A stretch of 64,000 bases of DNA, taken from the NCBI RefSeq assembly GCF_001005295.1, contig NZ_LBMK01000011.1, positions 76,911 to 140,910 of the forward strand, written 5' to 3'. Under the pieces are notes generated by a model, which saw only the letters and a program-made list of their open reading frames with translations, was not told the DNA's origin and did not search any database. Origin of the DNA: Streptomyces yangpuensis. GTDB taxonomy: Bacteria; Actinomycetota; Actinomycetes; Streptomycetales; Streptomycetaceae. Below are positions 34,175-43,036 of the stretch, piece after piece (position 1 is the stretch's first letter; each line of letters starts with the position of its first letter). Both the position numbers and the translations under genes were made by a program.

Positions 34175-35352
34175 GCCCTGTCGCAGTCCATGGCTCCGGC
34201 GGGCGCGGCCCGGACGATCGTCGTGACCGCCCGATCGATCTCGTCCCCCGTGAGATCGGCCCGGGCGGTCAGCCGCAGCCGGGAGATGCCGTCCGGCACC
34301 GACGGCGGGCGGAAGCATCCCACGGACAGACCTGCCTCGCGGCAGTCGGCGGCCCAGCGCAGTGCCGCCGAGGCCGACGGGGCCCGTACCGACACCACGG
34401 CCGCGTCCGGCCGGGCCGCGGTCAGGCCGGACGCGGTGAGCCGCCCGTACAGCCGGCCGGCCACCTCGCGGGCGCGGTCGGCGCGTTCCGGTTCCCGCCG
34501 GAGCAGGCGCAGGCTCGCCAGGGCCGCGCCCGTGGCGGCCGGGGCCAGTCCGGTGTCGAAGATGAAGGTGCGCGCGGTGTTGACGAGGTGCCGGATCACC
34601 TTGGCCGGGCCGAGCACGGCGCCGCCCTGGCTGCCCAGTGACTTCGAGAGGGTCAGGGTGGCGACCACGTGGGGCGCGCCGGCCAGTCCGGCGGCGCGCA
34701 GGGCGCCCCGGCCGCCCTCCCCCAGCACGCCCAGTCCGTGGGCGTCGTCCACGAGCAGGGCCGCGCCCTCCTCGCGGCACACCGCGTCGTACCCGGCGAG
34801 CGGTGCGGCGTCCCCGTCGACGGAGAACACCGAGTCGCTGACCAGCAGGGTCCGGCCCTCGTGCGCGGCGAGCGCCTTGCGTGCGGCGTCCGGGTCGGAG
34901 TGCGGGACCACCGCGGTCCCGGCGCGCGAGAGGCGGCAGCCGTCGACGATGGAGGCGTGGTTGCCGGCGTCGGAGACGACGAGCGTTCCCCGGTCGCTGA
35001 GCGCCGTGACGGCGGCGAGGTTGGCCGCGTATCCGGAGGACAGGACGAGCGCGGCCTCGAAACCGCAGAAGGCGGCGAGCTCCCGCTCCAGTTCCGCGTG
35101 CAGTTCGGTGGTGCCGGTGACGAGGCGGGAGCCGGTGGCTCCGGCTCCCCAGCACTCGGCCGCCTCGCGGGCCCCCCGGACGGTCTCGGGGTGCCGGGAC
35201 AGGCCGAGGTAGTCGTTGCTCGCGAGGTCCAGCAGCGGCGACACCGGCGGCCGGGGGCGCAGGGTGCGGACCAGTCCGGCCCGCTCCCGTACGCTCTCCG
35301 CGTCGTCGATCCAGGCGAAGACGTCCGCGGGGTCGGCAGGGTGCTGGGGCAT
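34171..35352 (-). CDS. bioF: 8-amino-7-oxononanoate synthase
   Basis: A 393-residue PLP enzyme condensing pimeloyl-ACP/CoA with alanine, first committed step of biotin ring assembly. Blocks: LDLASNDYLGLSRHPE, GAGATGSRLVTGTTELH, VSDAGNHASIVDG, LLVDDAHGLGVLG (PLP Asp) and TLSKSLGSQGG with the PLP Lys. ATG 35352 fits the family. Divergent from bioBAD, convergent with DUF397. Confidence 0.96.
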   Translation of the reverse strand: MPQHPADPADVFAWIDDAESVRERAGLVRTLRPRPPVSPLLDLASNDYLGLSRHPETVRGAREAAECWGAGATGSRLVTGTTELHAELERELAAFCGFEAALVLSSGYAANLAAVTALSDRGTLVVSDAGNHASIVDGCRLSRAGTAVVPHSDPDAARKALAAHEGRTLLVSDSVFSVDGDAAPLAGYDAVCREEGAALLVDDAHGLGVLGEGGRGALRAAGLAGAPHVVATLTLSKSLGSQGGAVLGPAKVIRHLVNTARTFIFDTGLAPAATGAALASLRLLRREPERADRAREVAGRLYGRLTASGLTAARPDAAVVSVRAPSASAALRWAADCREAGLSVGCFRPPSVPDGISRLRLTARADLTGDEIDRAVTTIVRAAPAGAMDCDRA

Positions 35353-35423
35353 CGGCGAGTCCTCGTGTTTTGTCGGCAGTCCACAGACCTGCCCGACCCT
35401 AGCCGCCGCGGCCGGTCCGTCAG

Positions 35424-35479
35424 GTGTGGTGATACACACACACCCATCCGGCCATGTTGTGCGATCTCTCCTTGGCCGG
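35424..35479. promoter_or_regulatory. bioF / bioB divergent operators
   Basis: Two nested inverted repeats in the 156-base spacer. GTGTG-GTGATA-CACAC at 35424-35439, and CCGGCCA (35448-35454) with TGGCCGG (35473-35479), 18 bases apart. One or both could bind a biotin repressor (BioQ or BirA type). No clear match to a consensus I know. Confidence 0.5.
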
Positions 35480-35508
35480 GGGCGGTGGTGTGGGACAGGA
35501 TCTGGTCC

Positions 35509-36774
35509 ATGGACCTGCTGAACACCCTGGTGGACAAGGGGCTGCGGCGCGAGCTGCCGACCCGCGAAGAAGCACTCGCCGTACTGGCGACTTCTGACGA
35601 CGAACTGCTCGACGTGGTGGCCGCGGCCGGCAAGGTGCGCCGCCAGTGGTTCGGGCGTCGGGTCAAGCTGAACTACCTGGTCAATCTGAAGTCGGGCCTG
35701 TGCCCGGAGGACTGCTCCTACTGTTCCCAGCGCCTGGGCTCGAAGGCCGAGATCCTCAAGTACACGTGGCTGAGGCCGGAGGAGGCCTCCCAGGCCGCCG
35801 CCGCGGGCGTCGCGGGCGGGGCGAAGCGGGTCTGCCTGGTGGCGAGCGGCCGCGGTCCGACGGACCGTGACGTCGAGCGCGTCGGCAGGACGATCGAGGC
35901 GATCAAGGAGCAGAACGAGGGCATCGAGGTGTGCGCCTGCCTCGGTCTGCTCTCGGACGGCCAGGCGGAGAAACTGCGCGAGGCGGGCGCGGACGCCTAC
36001 AACCACAACCTGAACACCTCCGAGGCCACCTACGGCCAGATCACCAAGACCCACACCTACGCCGACCGCGTGGACACCGTGGAGAAGGCGCACGCGGCGG
36101 GCCTGTCGGCCTGCTCCGGCCTGATCGCGGGCATGGGCGAGACCGACGAGGACCTCGTCGACGTGGTCTTCTCGCTGCGTGAGCTGGACGCCGACTCCGT
36201 CCCGGTCAACTTCCTGATCCCCTTCGAGGGAACTCCGCTGGCCAAGGAGTGGAACCTCACCCCGCAGCGCTGCCTGCGGATCCTGGCGATGGCGCGGTTC
36301 GTCTGCCCCGACGTCGAGGTCCGGCTGGCGGGCGGACGCGAGGTGCACCTGCGCTCGCTGCAGCCGCTGGCCCTGAACATCGTCAACTCGATCTTCCTGG
36401 GTGACTACCTCACCAGCGAGGGCCAGGCCGGCCAGGCCGACCTCGACATGATCGCGGACGCCGGTTTCGAGGTGGAGGGCGCCGGTACGACGACCCTTCC
36501 CGCGCACCGCTCCGACGCGGCGGCCCCCGCCGGTAGCGGCTGCGGCTCCGGCGTCGGCGCCTCGCTGTGCGGTTCGGGCGCGGGTGCGGCGTCGGACACG
36601 GACACGGACGCCGCGGGCTGCGGTTCGGCGTGCGGCGGCTGCTCCGGGCACGCGCACGCGGAGGCCGCCCCGGTGGCGGCGCAGCCGGCCCAGGCCGAGC
36701 CCGGAGCGCTCCGGTCGGACCTGGTGGCGGTACGCCGCCGTGGCGCGGGGACGGACATCGCCCCCAATGCCTGA
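35509..36774 (+). CDS. bioB: biotin synthase with Cys-rich C-terminal tail
   Basis: A 421-residue radical SAM enzyme inserting sulfur into dethiobiotin. The catalytic CPEDCSYC (Cys 65, 69, 72) binds the 4Fe-4S cluster; further BioB blocks are YNHNLNTSEATYGQITKTH, ACSGLIAGMGET, VPVNFLIPFEGTPL and AGGREVHLRSLQPLALNIVNSIFLGDYLT. After ~residue 322 it carries ~100 extra residues, Ser/Ala/Gly-rich, with five Cys (345, 354, 371, 375, 378). C371-C375-C378 repeats the radical-SAM spacing. The tail is not in E. coli BioB (346 residues). Confidence 0.95.
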   Translation: MDLLNTLVDKGLRRELPTREEALAVLATSDDELLDVVAAAGKVRRQWFGRRVKLNYLVNLKSGLCPEDCSYCSQRLGSKAEILKYTWLRPEEASQAAAAGVAGGAKRVCLVASGRGPTDRDVERVGRTIEAIKEQNEGIEVCACLGLLSDGQAEKLREAGADAYNHNLNTSEATYGQITKTHTYADRVDTVEKAHAAGLSACSGLIAGMGETDEDLVDVVFSLRELDADSVPVNFLIPFEGTPLAKEWNLTPQRCLRILAMARFVCPDVEVRLAGGREVHLRSLQPLALNIVNSIFLGDYLTSEGQAGQADLDMIADAGFEVEGAGTTTLPAHRSDAAAPAGSGCGSGVGASLCGSGAGAASDTDTDAAGCGSACGGCSGHAHAEAAPVAAQPAQAEPGALRSDLVAVRRRGAGTDIAPNA

Positions 36775-38089
36775 GCAGCCGCTCCCGCCGTCGGCCGGCG
36801 CGGACCTGCTCGCGCTGGACCGGCAGCACGTCTGGCACCCGTACGGCCCGATGCCCGGGCGGCAGGAGCCGCTGGTCATCGCGTCCGCGTCGGGGGTGCG
36901 GCTGAGGCTCGCCGAGCCGTCCCAGGGGGAGGGCCATGACGAGCTGGTCGACGGCATGTCCTCCTGGTGGTCGGCCATCCACGGCTACAACCACCCGGTG
37001 CTCAACGAGGCCGTGACCGCGCAGCTCGGCCGGATGTCGCACGTGATGTTCGGCGGTCTCACCCATGAGCCCGCCGTCCGTCTCGCCGCGAAGCTCGTCG
37101 AGATCACCCCGCCGGGTCTGGAGCACGTCTTCCTCGCAGACTCCGGTTCGGTCTCCGTCGAGGTCGCCGTCAAGATGTGCCTCCAGTACTGGCGTTCGCT
37201 GGGCCACACGGGCAAGACCAGGCTGATGACCTGGCGCGGCGGCTACCACGGTGACACCTGGCAGCCCATGGCCGTCTGCGACCCCGAGGGTGGCATGCAC
37301 GAGCTGTGGCAGGGTCACCTGCCGCGGCAGGTCTTCGCGGACGCGCCGCCCGGCGGCTTCGACACGCCCGTGGATCCCGGGTACGCCGACCACCTGCGCG
37401 ACGTGATCGCCGCGCACGCGGACGAGCTGGCCGCCGTGATCGTGGAGCCGGTGGTGCAGGGTGCGGGCGGCATGCGCTTCCACAACCCCGGCTACCTGCG
37501 GGTGCTGCGCGAACTGTGCGACGAGTACGGGGTCCTGCTGATCCTGGACGAGATCGCCACGGGCTTCGGCCGCACGGGCGCGCTCTTCGCGGCCGACCAC
37601 GCGGGGATCACCCCGGACGTGATCTGTTTGGGCAAGTCCCTGACCGGTGGTTACCTCACGCTCGCGGCGACCCTGTGCACCGCACGGGTGGCCGACGGGA
37701 TCTCCCAGGGCGAGGTCCCGGTGCTCGCGCACGGACCGACCTTCATGGGGAACCCGCTGGCCACGGCGGTGGCGCTGGCCTCCGTGGAGCTGCTGCTCGG
37801 CCAGGACTGGGCGCTGGAGGTCAAGCGGATCGAGGCGGGGCTGCGCGCGGGCCTGTCCGCCGCGGACGGCATCCCCGGTGTGCGGGACGTACGCGTGCTG
37901 GGCGCCATCGGCGTGGTCCAGCTGGACCACGAGGTCGACATGGCGGCGGCCACCCGGGCCGCGGTGCGCGAAGGCGTGTGGCTGCGGCCGTTCCGGGACC
38001 TGCTCTACGTGATGCCGCCGTTCGTCTCGGGCGACGCCGACGTGGCCCGTATCTGCCGCGCGGTGTGCGCGGCGGCCCAGGAAGGCTGA
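36767..38089 (+). CDS. bioA: adenosylmethionine-8-amino-7-oxononanoate aminotransferase
   Basis: A 440-residue PLP aminotransferase using SAM as amino donor. DRQHVWHPYGPM, SSWWSAIHGYNHP, GSVSVEVAVKM, WRGGYHGDT, VEPVVQGAGGM, LILDEIATGFGRTG and the PLP Lys in GKSLTGGYL are as expected. ATG 36767 overlaps the bioB stop by 8 bases. Confidence 0.96.
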   Translation: MPEQPLPPSAGADLLALDRQHVWHPYGPMPGRQEPLVIASASGVRLRLAEPSQGEGHDELVDGMSSWWSAIHGYNHPVLNEAVTAQLGRMSHVMFGGLTHEPAVRLAAKLVEITPPGLEHVFLADSGSVSVEVAVKMCLQYWRSLGHTGKTRLMTWRGGYHGDTWQPMAVCDPEGGMHELWQGHLPRQVFADAPPGGFDTPVDPGYADHLRDVIAAHADELAAVIVEPVVQGAGGMRFHNPGYLRVLRELCDEYGVLLILDEIATGFGRTGALFAADHAGITPDVICLGKSLTGGYLTLAATLCTARVADGISQGEVPVLAHGPTFMGNPLATAVALASVELLLGQDWALEVKRIEAGLRAGLSAADGIPGVRDVRVLGAIGVVQLDHEVDMAAATRAAVREGVWLRPFRDLLYVMPPFVSGDADVARICRAVCAAAQEG

Positions 38090-38098
38090 GGGGCTGGG

Positions 38099-38842
38099 AT
38101 GACCGTACTGATCGTGTCCGGGACGGGCACGGAGATCGGCAAGACCGTGGTCACGGCGGCCGTCGCGGCGGCGGCCGTCGCGGCGGGCCGCTCGGTGGCG
38201 GTGCTCAAGCCGGCGCAGACCGGCGTCGGCCCGCACGAGCCGGGGGACGCGGCGGAGGTGGTACGGCTGGCCGGTTCCGTCGTCACGGCGATGGAACTGG
38301 CCCGCTATCCGGAGCCCTTGGCCCCGGACACGGCCGCCCGGCGCGCGGGCCTGCCGACGCTGTCCCCGGCGCAGATCGCGGAGGCCGCCCGGCGGCTGTC
38401 CGAGGACCACGACCTGGTCCTGGTGGAGGGCGCGGGCGGGCTGCTCGTGCGGTTCGACGAGGCGGGCAACACCCTGGCCGACGCGGCGCGGCTGCTGGAC
38501 GCCCCGACGCTGATCGTCGCCCAGGCGGGCCTGGGGACCCTCAACTCCACGACCCTCACGGCGGAGGGCCTGCGGGCCCGGGGCCTGACCCCGCTGGGCG
38601 TGGTGGTCGGGAGCTGGCCGCACTCCGCGGACCTGGCGGCCCGCTGCAACCTGGCGGACCTCCCCAAGTCCTCGCAGGTACCGCTGCTGGGCGCGGTACC
38701 GGAGAACTCGGGCACGCTGCCCCCGGAGCGCTTCCGCGCGGCGGCCCCCTCCTGGCTGGCCCCACCCCTGTCGGGCACCTGGTCCCCGGAAACCTTCCTC
38801 ACCACCTGGTCCCCCCCGCCCTACGCCCCCGCCGGCGCCTGA
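38099..38842 (+). CDS. bioD: dethiobiotin synthetase
   Basis: A 247-residue ATPase: P-loop VSGTGTEIGKTVVTAAVA, LKPAQTG, VEGAGGLLVRFDE and GLGTLNSTTLTAEGL. It closes the ureido ring. Starts 9 bases after the bioA stop. The C-terminus is Pro-rich (TTWSPPPYAPAGA). Confidence 0.95.
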   Translation: MTVLIVSGTGTEIGKTVVTAAVAAAAVAAGRSVAVLKPAQTGVGPHEPGDAAEVVRLAGSVVTAMELARYPEPLAPDTAARRAGLPTLSPAQIAEAARRLSEDHDLVLVEGAGGLLVRFDEAGNTLADAARLLDAPTLIVAQAGLGTLNSTTLTAEGLRARGLTPLGVVVGSWPHSADLAARCNLADLPKSSQVPLLGAVPENSGTLPPERFRAAAPSWLAPPLSGTWSPETFLTTWSPPPYAPAGA

Positions 38843-39014
38843 GGCGCGTGGCCCGGGCGGAGCCCCGGCACCACCCAGCCCAGCCGCCCTTCCAGCGTTG
38901 GAGGCGCAGGGCCCGGGCGGAACCCCTCCACACCCAGCCCCGCCGCCCTTCCAGCCCCACCGCCCCTCCAGCCCCGCCGGCGTTTGAGGCGCGGGGTCCG
39001 GGGCGGAGCCCCGA
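38830..39014. repeat. three tandem interspersed GC repeats after bioD
   Basis: Three imperfect copies of a unit of form CCGGCG...TGAGGCGCG...CCCGGGCGGAGCCCC near 38835, 38899 and 38976. The last has 29 bases identical to 19364. They fill the convergent bioD / GNAT spacer. Confidence 0.75.
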
Positions 39015-39044
39015 TCTTTCAGCCCCGCCGTCCCGGCCCCACGT

Positions 39045-39515
39045 TCACGCGGGGCCGGGACGCCCACCCCCGGAAATCTGCGGCCCCGCCGGCGAGGCGA
39101 GCGGCTTCACCCAGCGCCTCCACTCCTCCTGCGCCCCATACCCGGCCGCCCCCCACGCCGCGTGCGCCCGCTCGTTGCGGTCGAGCACCATCGCGTCGGC
39201 CCGCCGCCCGCCGAGTCCGGCGAACCGCTCCTCGGCAACGGCCAGCAGCGCCGCGCCTATCCCCTGCCGCCGGTACCCGGGGTGCACGGCCAGCCGGTAG
39301 AGGTGGCAGCGCCAGCCGTCGAACCCGGCGATCACGGTCCCGACGAGCTCACCGTCGCGGCGCGCGAGCAGCAGCGCCTGCGGGTCCCGCTCGTGGAGTC
39401 GCTCGACGCCCGCGAGATCGTCGCTGATGCTCGTCCCCTCGGCGGCGGTCTTCCAGAAGTCCAGTACGTCACCGAGGTCGCCGGCCGCCGCGGGGCCGAT
39501 ATGAAGATCACTCAT
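39045..39515 (-). CDS. GNAT N-acetyltransferase
   Basis: A 156-residue GNAT. VGTVIAGFDGWRCHLYRLAVHPGYRRQGIGAALLAVAEER holds the acetyl-CoA motif (RxxGxG/A form RRQGIGA), followed by AMVLDRNERAHAAWGAAGY. Substrate not predictable. ATG 39515; downstream lies the repeat tract. Confidence 0.88.
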   Translation of the reverse strand: MSDLHIGPAAAGDLGDVLDFWKTAAEGTSISDDLAGVERLHERDPQALLLARRDGELVGTVIAGFDGWRCHLYRLAVHPGYRRQGIGAALLAVAEERFAGLGGRRADAMVLDRNERAHAAWGAAGYGAQEEWRRWVKPLASPAGPQISGGGRPGPA

Positions 39516-39629
39516 GCCGCGATCCCATCATCCGGCCGCGCCCCGCCGAATGGATGATCCGCCCGCTTTGCTTGTCCTTTACCATGTGGGAACAGATCCC
39601 TCTTGAGTGAAAGGTGTGAGCGTCCGCCC

Positions 39630-39749
39630 ATGGGCGAGCCTCCCAGTCCACGACACAGCACTCCGCCACCCTCGCGACGTCTGCGTTCGCGACGCCGCGC
39701 GATCCCCCTCCTCCTGGCCGATCATGGGACGGAGGTGATCGACCGATGA
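39630..39749 (+). CDS. 39-residue upstream ORF overlapping the CNNM gene
   Basis: An ATG at 39630 opens a 39-codon frame (MGEPPSPRHS ... LLADHGTEVIDR) whose TGA overlaps the ATG of the next gene by four bases (ATGA). The peptide is Arg/Pro-rich. The SD is weak (AAAGGTG, 12 bases away). It may be a coupled leader peptide, or chance. Confidence 0.3.
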   Translation: MGEPPSPRHSTPPPSRRLRSRRRAIPLLLADHGTEVIDR

Positions 39750-41098
39750 CCGAGGTGCTCCTGCTCGTCGTGGCACTGCTGCTCTGCCTTGCCTGCGGAG
39801 TCTTCGTCGCGGCCGAGTTCTCCCTCACGACCGTCGAGCGCAGCGAGCTCGAGCGGGCCGCCGAGCGCGGTGAGCGCGGCGCCGACAGCGCTCTGTCGGC
39901 CGTCCGTACCCTCACGTTCCAGCTTTCCGGCGCCCAGCTCGGCATCACCGTGACCGGCCTGGTCATCGGCATGATCTCCAAGCCCTCGATCGCCGCCCTG
40001 CTCCAGGGGCCCTTCGAGGCCATGGGGCTGTCGGCCGGCGCCGCGTCCTCCACCGCCCTGGTTCTCGGGACGGTCCTGTCCACCGTCGTCCTGATGGTCG
40101 TCGGCGAGCTGGTGCCGAAAAACTGGGCCATCTCCTCGCCGCTGGCGATCGCCAAGCGGGTGGCGACCTTCCAACGGGTCTTCAGCCGGGCGTTCCGGCC
40201 GCTGATCAGCCACCTCAACACCACCGCGAACCACATGGTGCGCCGCTTCGGCATGGAGCCGACCGAGGAGCTGGCCTCCGCGCGCACCCCGCAGGAGCTG
40301 GTCGCCCTGGCCCGGCACTCCGCCAAGGAGGGCGCCCTGGAGAAGGACACGGCCGAGCTGTTCGTCCGGACCCTGAACCTGGCCGATCTGACCGCGGAGA
40401 ACGTGATGACCCCGCGCGTCCAGGTCACCGCCCTCGACGTGCAGACCACCGCCGAGGACGTCGCGAACGCCACGATGGCCACCGGCCTGTCCCGCTTCCC
40501 CGTCTACTGCGGAAGCCTCGACACCGTCGTCGGCACCGTCCACATCAAGGACGTGCTGGCGCTGCCCGCCGAGGAGCGGCGCCGCCGTCCGGTGTCGCAG
40601 CTGCTGCGCGAGCCTCTCCTCGTACCGGAGTCGCTGACCGTGGACCGGCTGCTGGACCGGCTGTCCGGAAAGCAGACCATGGCCGTGGTCATCGACGAGT
40701 ACGGCGGCACGGCGGGCGTGGCCACGCTGGAGGACATCGTCGAGGAGGTCGTCGGCGAGGTGCGCGACGAGCACGACCCGCACGAGACCCCCGACCTCGC
40801 CCCGGCCGGCACGGACGCCTCCGGGCGTCAGCTCTACTCCGCCGACGGCGCCGCGCGCACCGACCAGCTCCGGCGGATCGGGCTGCGCGTGCCGGACGGC
40901 CCGTACGAGACCCTGGCCGGCCTGATAGCGACCGAGCTGGGCCGGATCCCGGCCGTCGGCGACAGCCTGGAGCTGGACGGCTGGCGGCTGGACGTGGTGG
41001 ACGACATCGGGCGCCGGGCGGCGCGGGTGCTGCTGCACGCGCCCGTCGGGGCCGCCGGGTCCGCAGGTTCGGCCGACGGGGCGGAGGACGCGCGATGA
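39746..41098 (+). CDS. CNNM/CorC-type membrane protein with CBS pair (hemolysin family)
   Basis: A 450-residue protein. DUF21/CNNM membrane domain with helices (LLLVVALLLCLACGVFVAAEFSL ... VLGTVLSTVVLMVVGELVPKNWAI), then two CBS domains (~205-330; VMTPRVQVTALDV and GTVHIKDVLAL) and a C-terminal CorC_HlyC domain (~345-440). Family members transport or regulate Mg/Co; old hemolysin naming is not evidence of toxicity. GGAGGTG is the SD. Confidence 0.92.
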   Translation: MTEVLLLVVALLLCLACGVFVAAEFSLTTVERSELERAAERGERGADSALSAVRTLTFQLSGAQLGITVTGLVIGMISKPSIAALLQGPFEAMGLSAGAASSTALVLGTVLSTVVLMVVGELVPKNWAISSPLAIAKRVATFQRVFSRAFRPLISHLNTTANHMVRRFGMEPTEELASARTPQELVALARHSAKEGALEKDTAELFVRTLNLADLTAENVMTPRVQVTALDVQTTAEDVANATMATGLSRFPVYCGSLDTVVGTVHIKDVLALPAEERRRRPVSQLLREPLLVPESLTVDRLLDRLSGKQTMAVVIDEYGGTAGVATLEDIVEEVVGEVRDEHDPHETPDLAPAGTDASGRQLYSADGAARTDQLRRIGLRVPDGPYETLAGLIATELGRIPAVGDSLELDGWRLDVVDDIGRRAARVLLHAPVGAAGSAGSADGAEDAR

Positions 41099-42120
41099 CC
41101 GTGATCCAGTTGTTGATCGGCCTGGCGACCCTGGTCGTGAACGCCTTCTTCGTCGGCGCGGAGTTCGCGCTGATCTCAGTCCGGCGCAGCCAGATCGAGC
41201 CGTACGCCGAGCAGGGCGACCGGCGCGGCCGCGCCGTCCTGTGGGGCCTGGAGCACGTGTCGGCGCTCATGGCGGCGGCGCAGCTCGGCATCACCCTGTG
41301 CACCCTGGTGCTGGGTGTGGTGGCCGAACCGGCCATCGCCCATCTGCTGACCCCGCTCTTCGACCTGGTCGGGGTGCCGTCCGGGCTGACGCACGCCATC
41401 TCCTTCGTGGTGGCGCTGGCGCTGGCGACGTACCTGCACATGCTCTTCGGCGAGATGCTGCCGAAGAACGTCGCGCTGTCCGAGCCGGTGCGCACGGCGC
41501 TGCTGCTGGGGCCCCCGCTGGTGACCCTCACCCGGGCGCTGCGGCCGGTGATCTTCGCGATCAACGCCTTCGCCAACGCCCTGCTGCGGCTGCTGCGGGT
41601 GGATGCCAAGGACGAGGTCGCGGCGACGTTCTCGGACGACGAGCTGGCCCGGATGGTGAAGGACTCCAGCGACGCCGGGCTCCTCGACGGCCGGGCGAGC
41701 GAGCGCCTGCACGACGCCCTGGAACTGGGCCGACGGCCCGTGAACGACGTGGTGCTGCCGGCCGAGCGGGTGATCTCGGCCCGCGAGGGCATCACTCCGG
41801 CCGGGCTGGAGCGGCTGTCGGCGCAGAGCGGGTACTCCCGCTTCCCGGTGGTCGACGCCCAGCGCGGCATCCTGGGCTACCTGCATGTGAAGGACGCCCT
41901 GGACGCGGACGTCGAATCGCGCGACGAGCCGTTCCCGGCGTCGGCGCTGCGCCCGATCGCGCAGGTCCGGGCAGAGACACCGCTGGACGACGTGCTGACC
42001 GCCATGCGCCGCAGCCGTACGCACCTGGCGGCGGTCCTGGGCGCGGAGGACGCCATGACGGGTCTGGTGACGATGGAGGACGTCCTGCGGGAGCTGTTCG
42101 GGAGGCCGGCCTCGGCGTAG
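41095..42120 (+). CDS. second CNNM/CBS membrane protein (hemolysin family)
   Basis: A 341-residue paralogue of the previous gene: CNNM domain (LVVNAFFVGAEFALISVRRSQIEPYAEQ, FGEMLPKNVAL) and two CBS domains (LPAERVISAREGI; LGYLHVKDALD). The CorC_HlyC C-terminal domain is absent. ATG 41095 overlaps the upstream stop by 4 bases, so they probably form a heteromer. Confidence 0.92.
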   Translation: MTVIQLLIGLATLVVNAFFVGAEFALISVRRSQIEPYAEQGDRRGRAVLWGLEHVSALMAAAQLGITLCTLVLGVVAEPAIAHLLTPLFDLVGVPSGLTHAISFVVALALATYLHMLFGEMLPKNVALSEPVRTALLLGPPLVTLTRALRPVIFAINAFANALLRLLRVDAKDEVAATFSDDELARMVKDSSDAGLLDGRASERLHDALELGRRPVNDVVLPAERVISAREGITPAGLERLSAQSGYSRFPVVDAQRGILGYLHVKDALDADVESRDEPFPASALRPIAQVRAETPLDDVLTAMRRSRTHLAAVLGAEDAMTGLVTMEDVLRELFGRPASA

Positions 42121-42135
42121 CCGAGGGGCGTGGGT

Positions 42136-42157
42136 CCCCGGCCCTGCGGGGCCGGGG
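42136..42157. terminator. terminator of the CNNM pair
   Basis: CCCCGGCCC and GGGCCGGGG form a 9-bp stem with a TGCG loop, 15 bases after the stop. It immediately precedes the promoter of the next gene. Confidence 0.7.
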
Positions 42158-42167
42158 TACCGCGCGG

Positions 42168-42173
42168 TAACAT
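42168..42173 (+). promoter_or_regulatory. -10-like TAACAT before the SGNH gene
   Basis: TAACAT is 9 bases before ATG 42183, so the transcript would begin at or next to the start codon: a possible leaderless gene. No -35 is clear. Confidence 0.4.
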
Positions 42174-42182
42174 CACTCCGCC

Positions 42183-42965
42183 ATGGAGATGAATGCGTCT
42201 TACACCAGTTTCGTCGCGGTCGGTGATTCCTTCACCGAGGGCATGTCCGACCTCCTGCCGGACGGCTCCTACCGCGGCTGGACCGATCTGCTGGCGGCCC
42301 GGCTCGCGGCGCGCGAGCCGGGCTTCCGTTACGCGAACCTCGCGGTCCGCGGGAAGCTGATCGGCCAGATCGCCGAGGACCAGGCCCCGGTGGCCGCCGC
42401 GATGGGCGCGGATGTGGTGACCCTGGTGGGCGGGCTGAACGACGCCCTGCGCCCCAGGGTCGACATGGGCCGGGTGCGCGCCCACCTGGAGTCGGCCGTG
42501 GAGCTGCTCGCGCCCTCGTGCAAGCAGCTCGTCCTGATGCGCTCCCCGGGGCGCAACGGGCCGGTGATGGAACGCTTCCGTCCCCGGATGGAGCAGCTCT
42601 TCGCCACCATCGACGAGCTCGCCGCCCGGCACGGCGCCCGGGTGGTGGACCTCTACGGCGCTCCTGTCCTCGCGGACCCGCGGATGTGGGACGTCGACCG
42701 GCTGCACCTGACGCCCGAGGGCCACCGCCGGGTGGCGGAGGCCGTCTGGCAGACGCTGGGACTGCCCGCCGAGCTGGACTGGCGCACCGAGCTGCCCGTC
42801 GCCGAGCCGCCGGGCTGGACGGCGCGCCGTTCCCAGGACCTGAGCTTCGCCCGGCAGCACCTGCTGCCCTGGATCGGCCGCCGCCTGACGGGTCGCTCCT
42901 CGGGGGACGGCCGCCCGGCCAAGCGCCCCGAACTGCAGCCCTATGGGGACGCACCGCTCTCGTAG
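42183..42965 (+). CDS. SGNH/GDSL-family hydrolase
   Basis: A 260-residue esterase-like protein. Block I VAVGDSFTEGM (Ser), block II region NLAVRGKLIGQI (Gly), block III VGGLNDAL (Asn), block V WDVDRLHLTPEGH (Asp and His). All four catalytic positions are present. No signal peptide, so cytoplasmic. The basic C-terminus (IGRRLTGRSSGDGRPAKRPE) is unusual. Substrate unknown. Confidence 0.9.
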   Translation: MEMNASYTSFVAVGDSFTEGMSDLLPDGSYRGWTDLLAARLAAREPGFRYANLAVRGKLIGQIAEDQAPVAAAMGADVVTLVGGLNDALRPRVDMGRVRAHLESAVELLAPSCKQLVLMRSPGRNGPVMERFRPRMEQLFATIDELAARHGARVVDLYGAPVLADPRMWDVDRLHLTPEGHRRVAEAVWQTLGLPAELDWRTELPVAEPPGWTARRSQDLSFARQHLLPWIGRRLTGRSSGDGRPAKRPELQPYGDAPLS

Positions 42966-43022
42966 CAAGGCACAATCCCGAGCGGTGGCCCGACCTGCGT
43001 AAACACACAGCTGCGGCCCAAG

Positions 43023-43028
43023 TAGAAT
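43023..43028 (+). promoter_or_regulatory. -10 box of purB, probably leaderless
   Basis: TAGAAT ends 8 bases before GTG 43037. Since transcription begins about 7 bases after a -10, the mRNA would start at the GTG or one base before. No SD precedes the start. No clear -35. Confidence 0.5.
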
Positions 43029-43036
43029 CCCTACAC

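Noticed and set aside
39746..42120. Hemolysin toxin genes
   Set aside because: These are CNNM/CBS membrane proteins; the name is historic.
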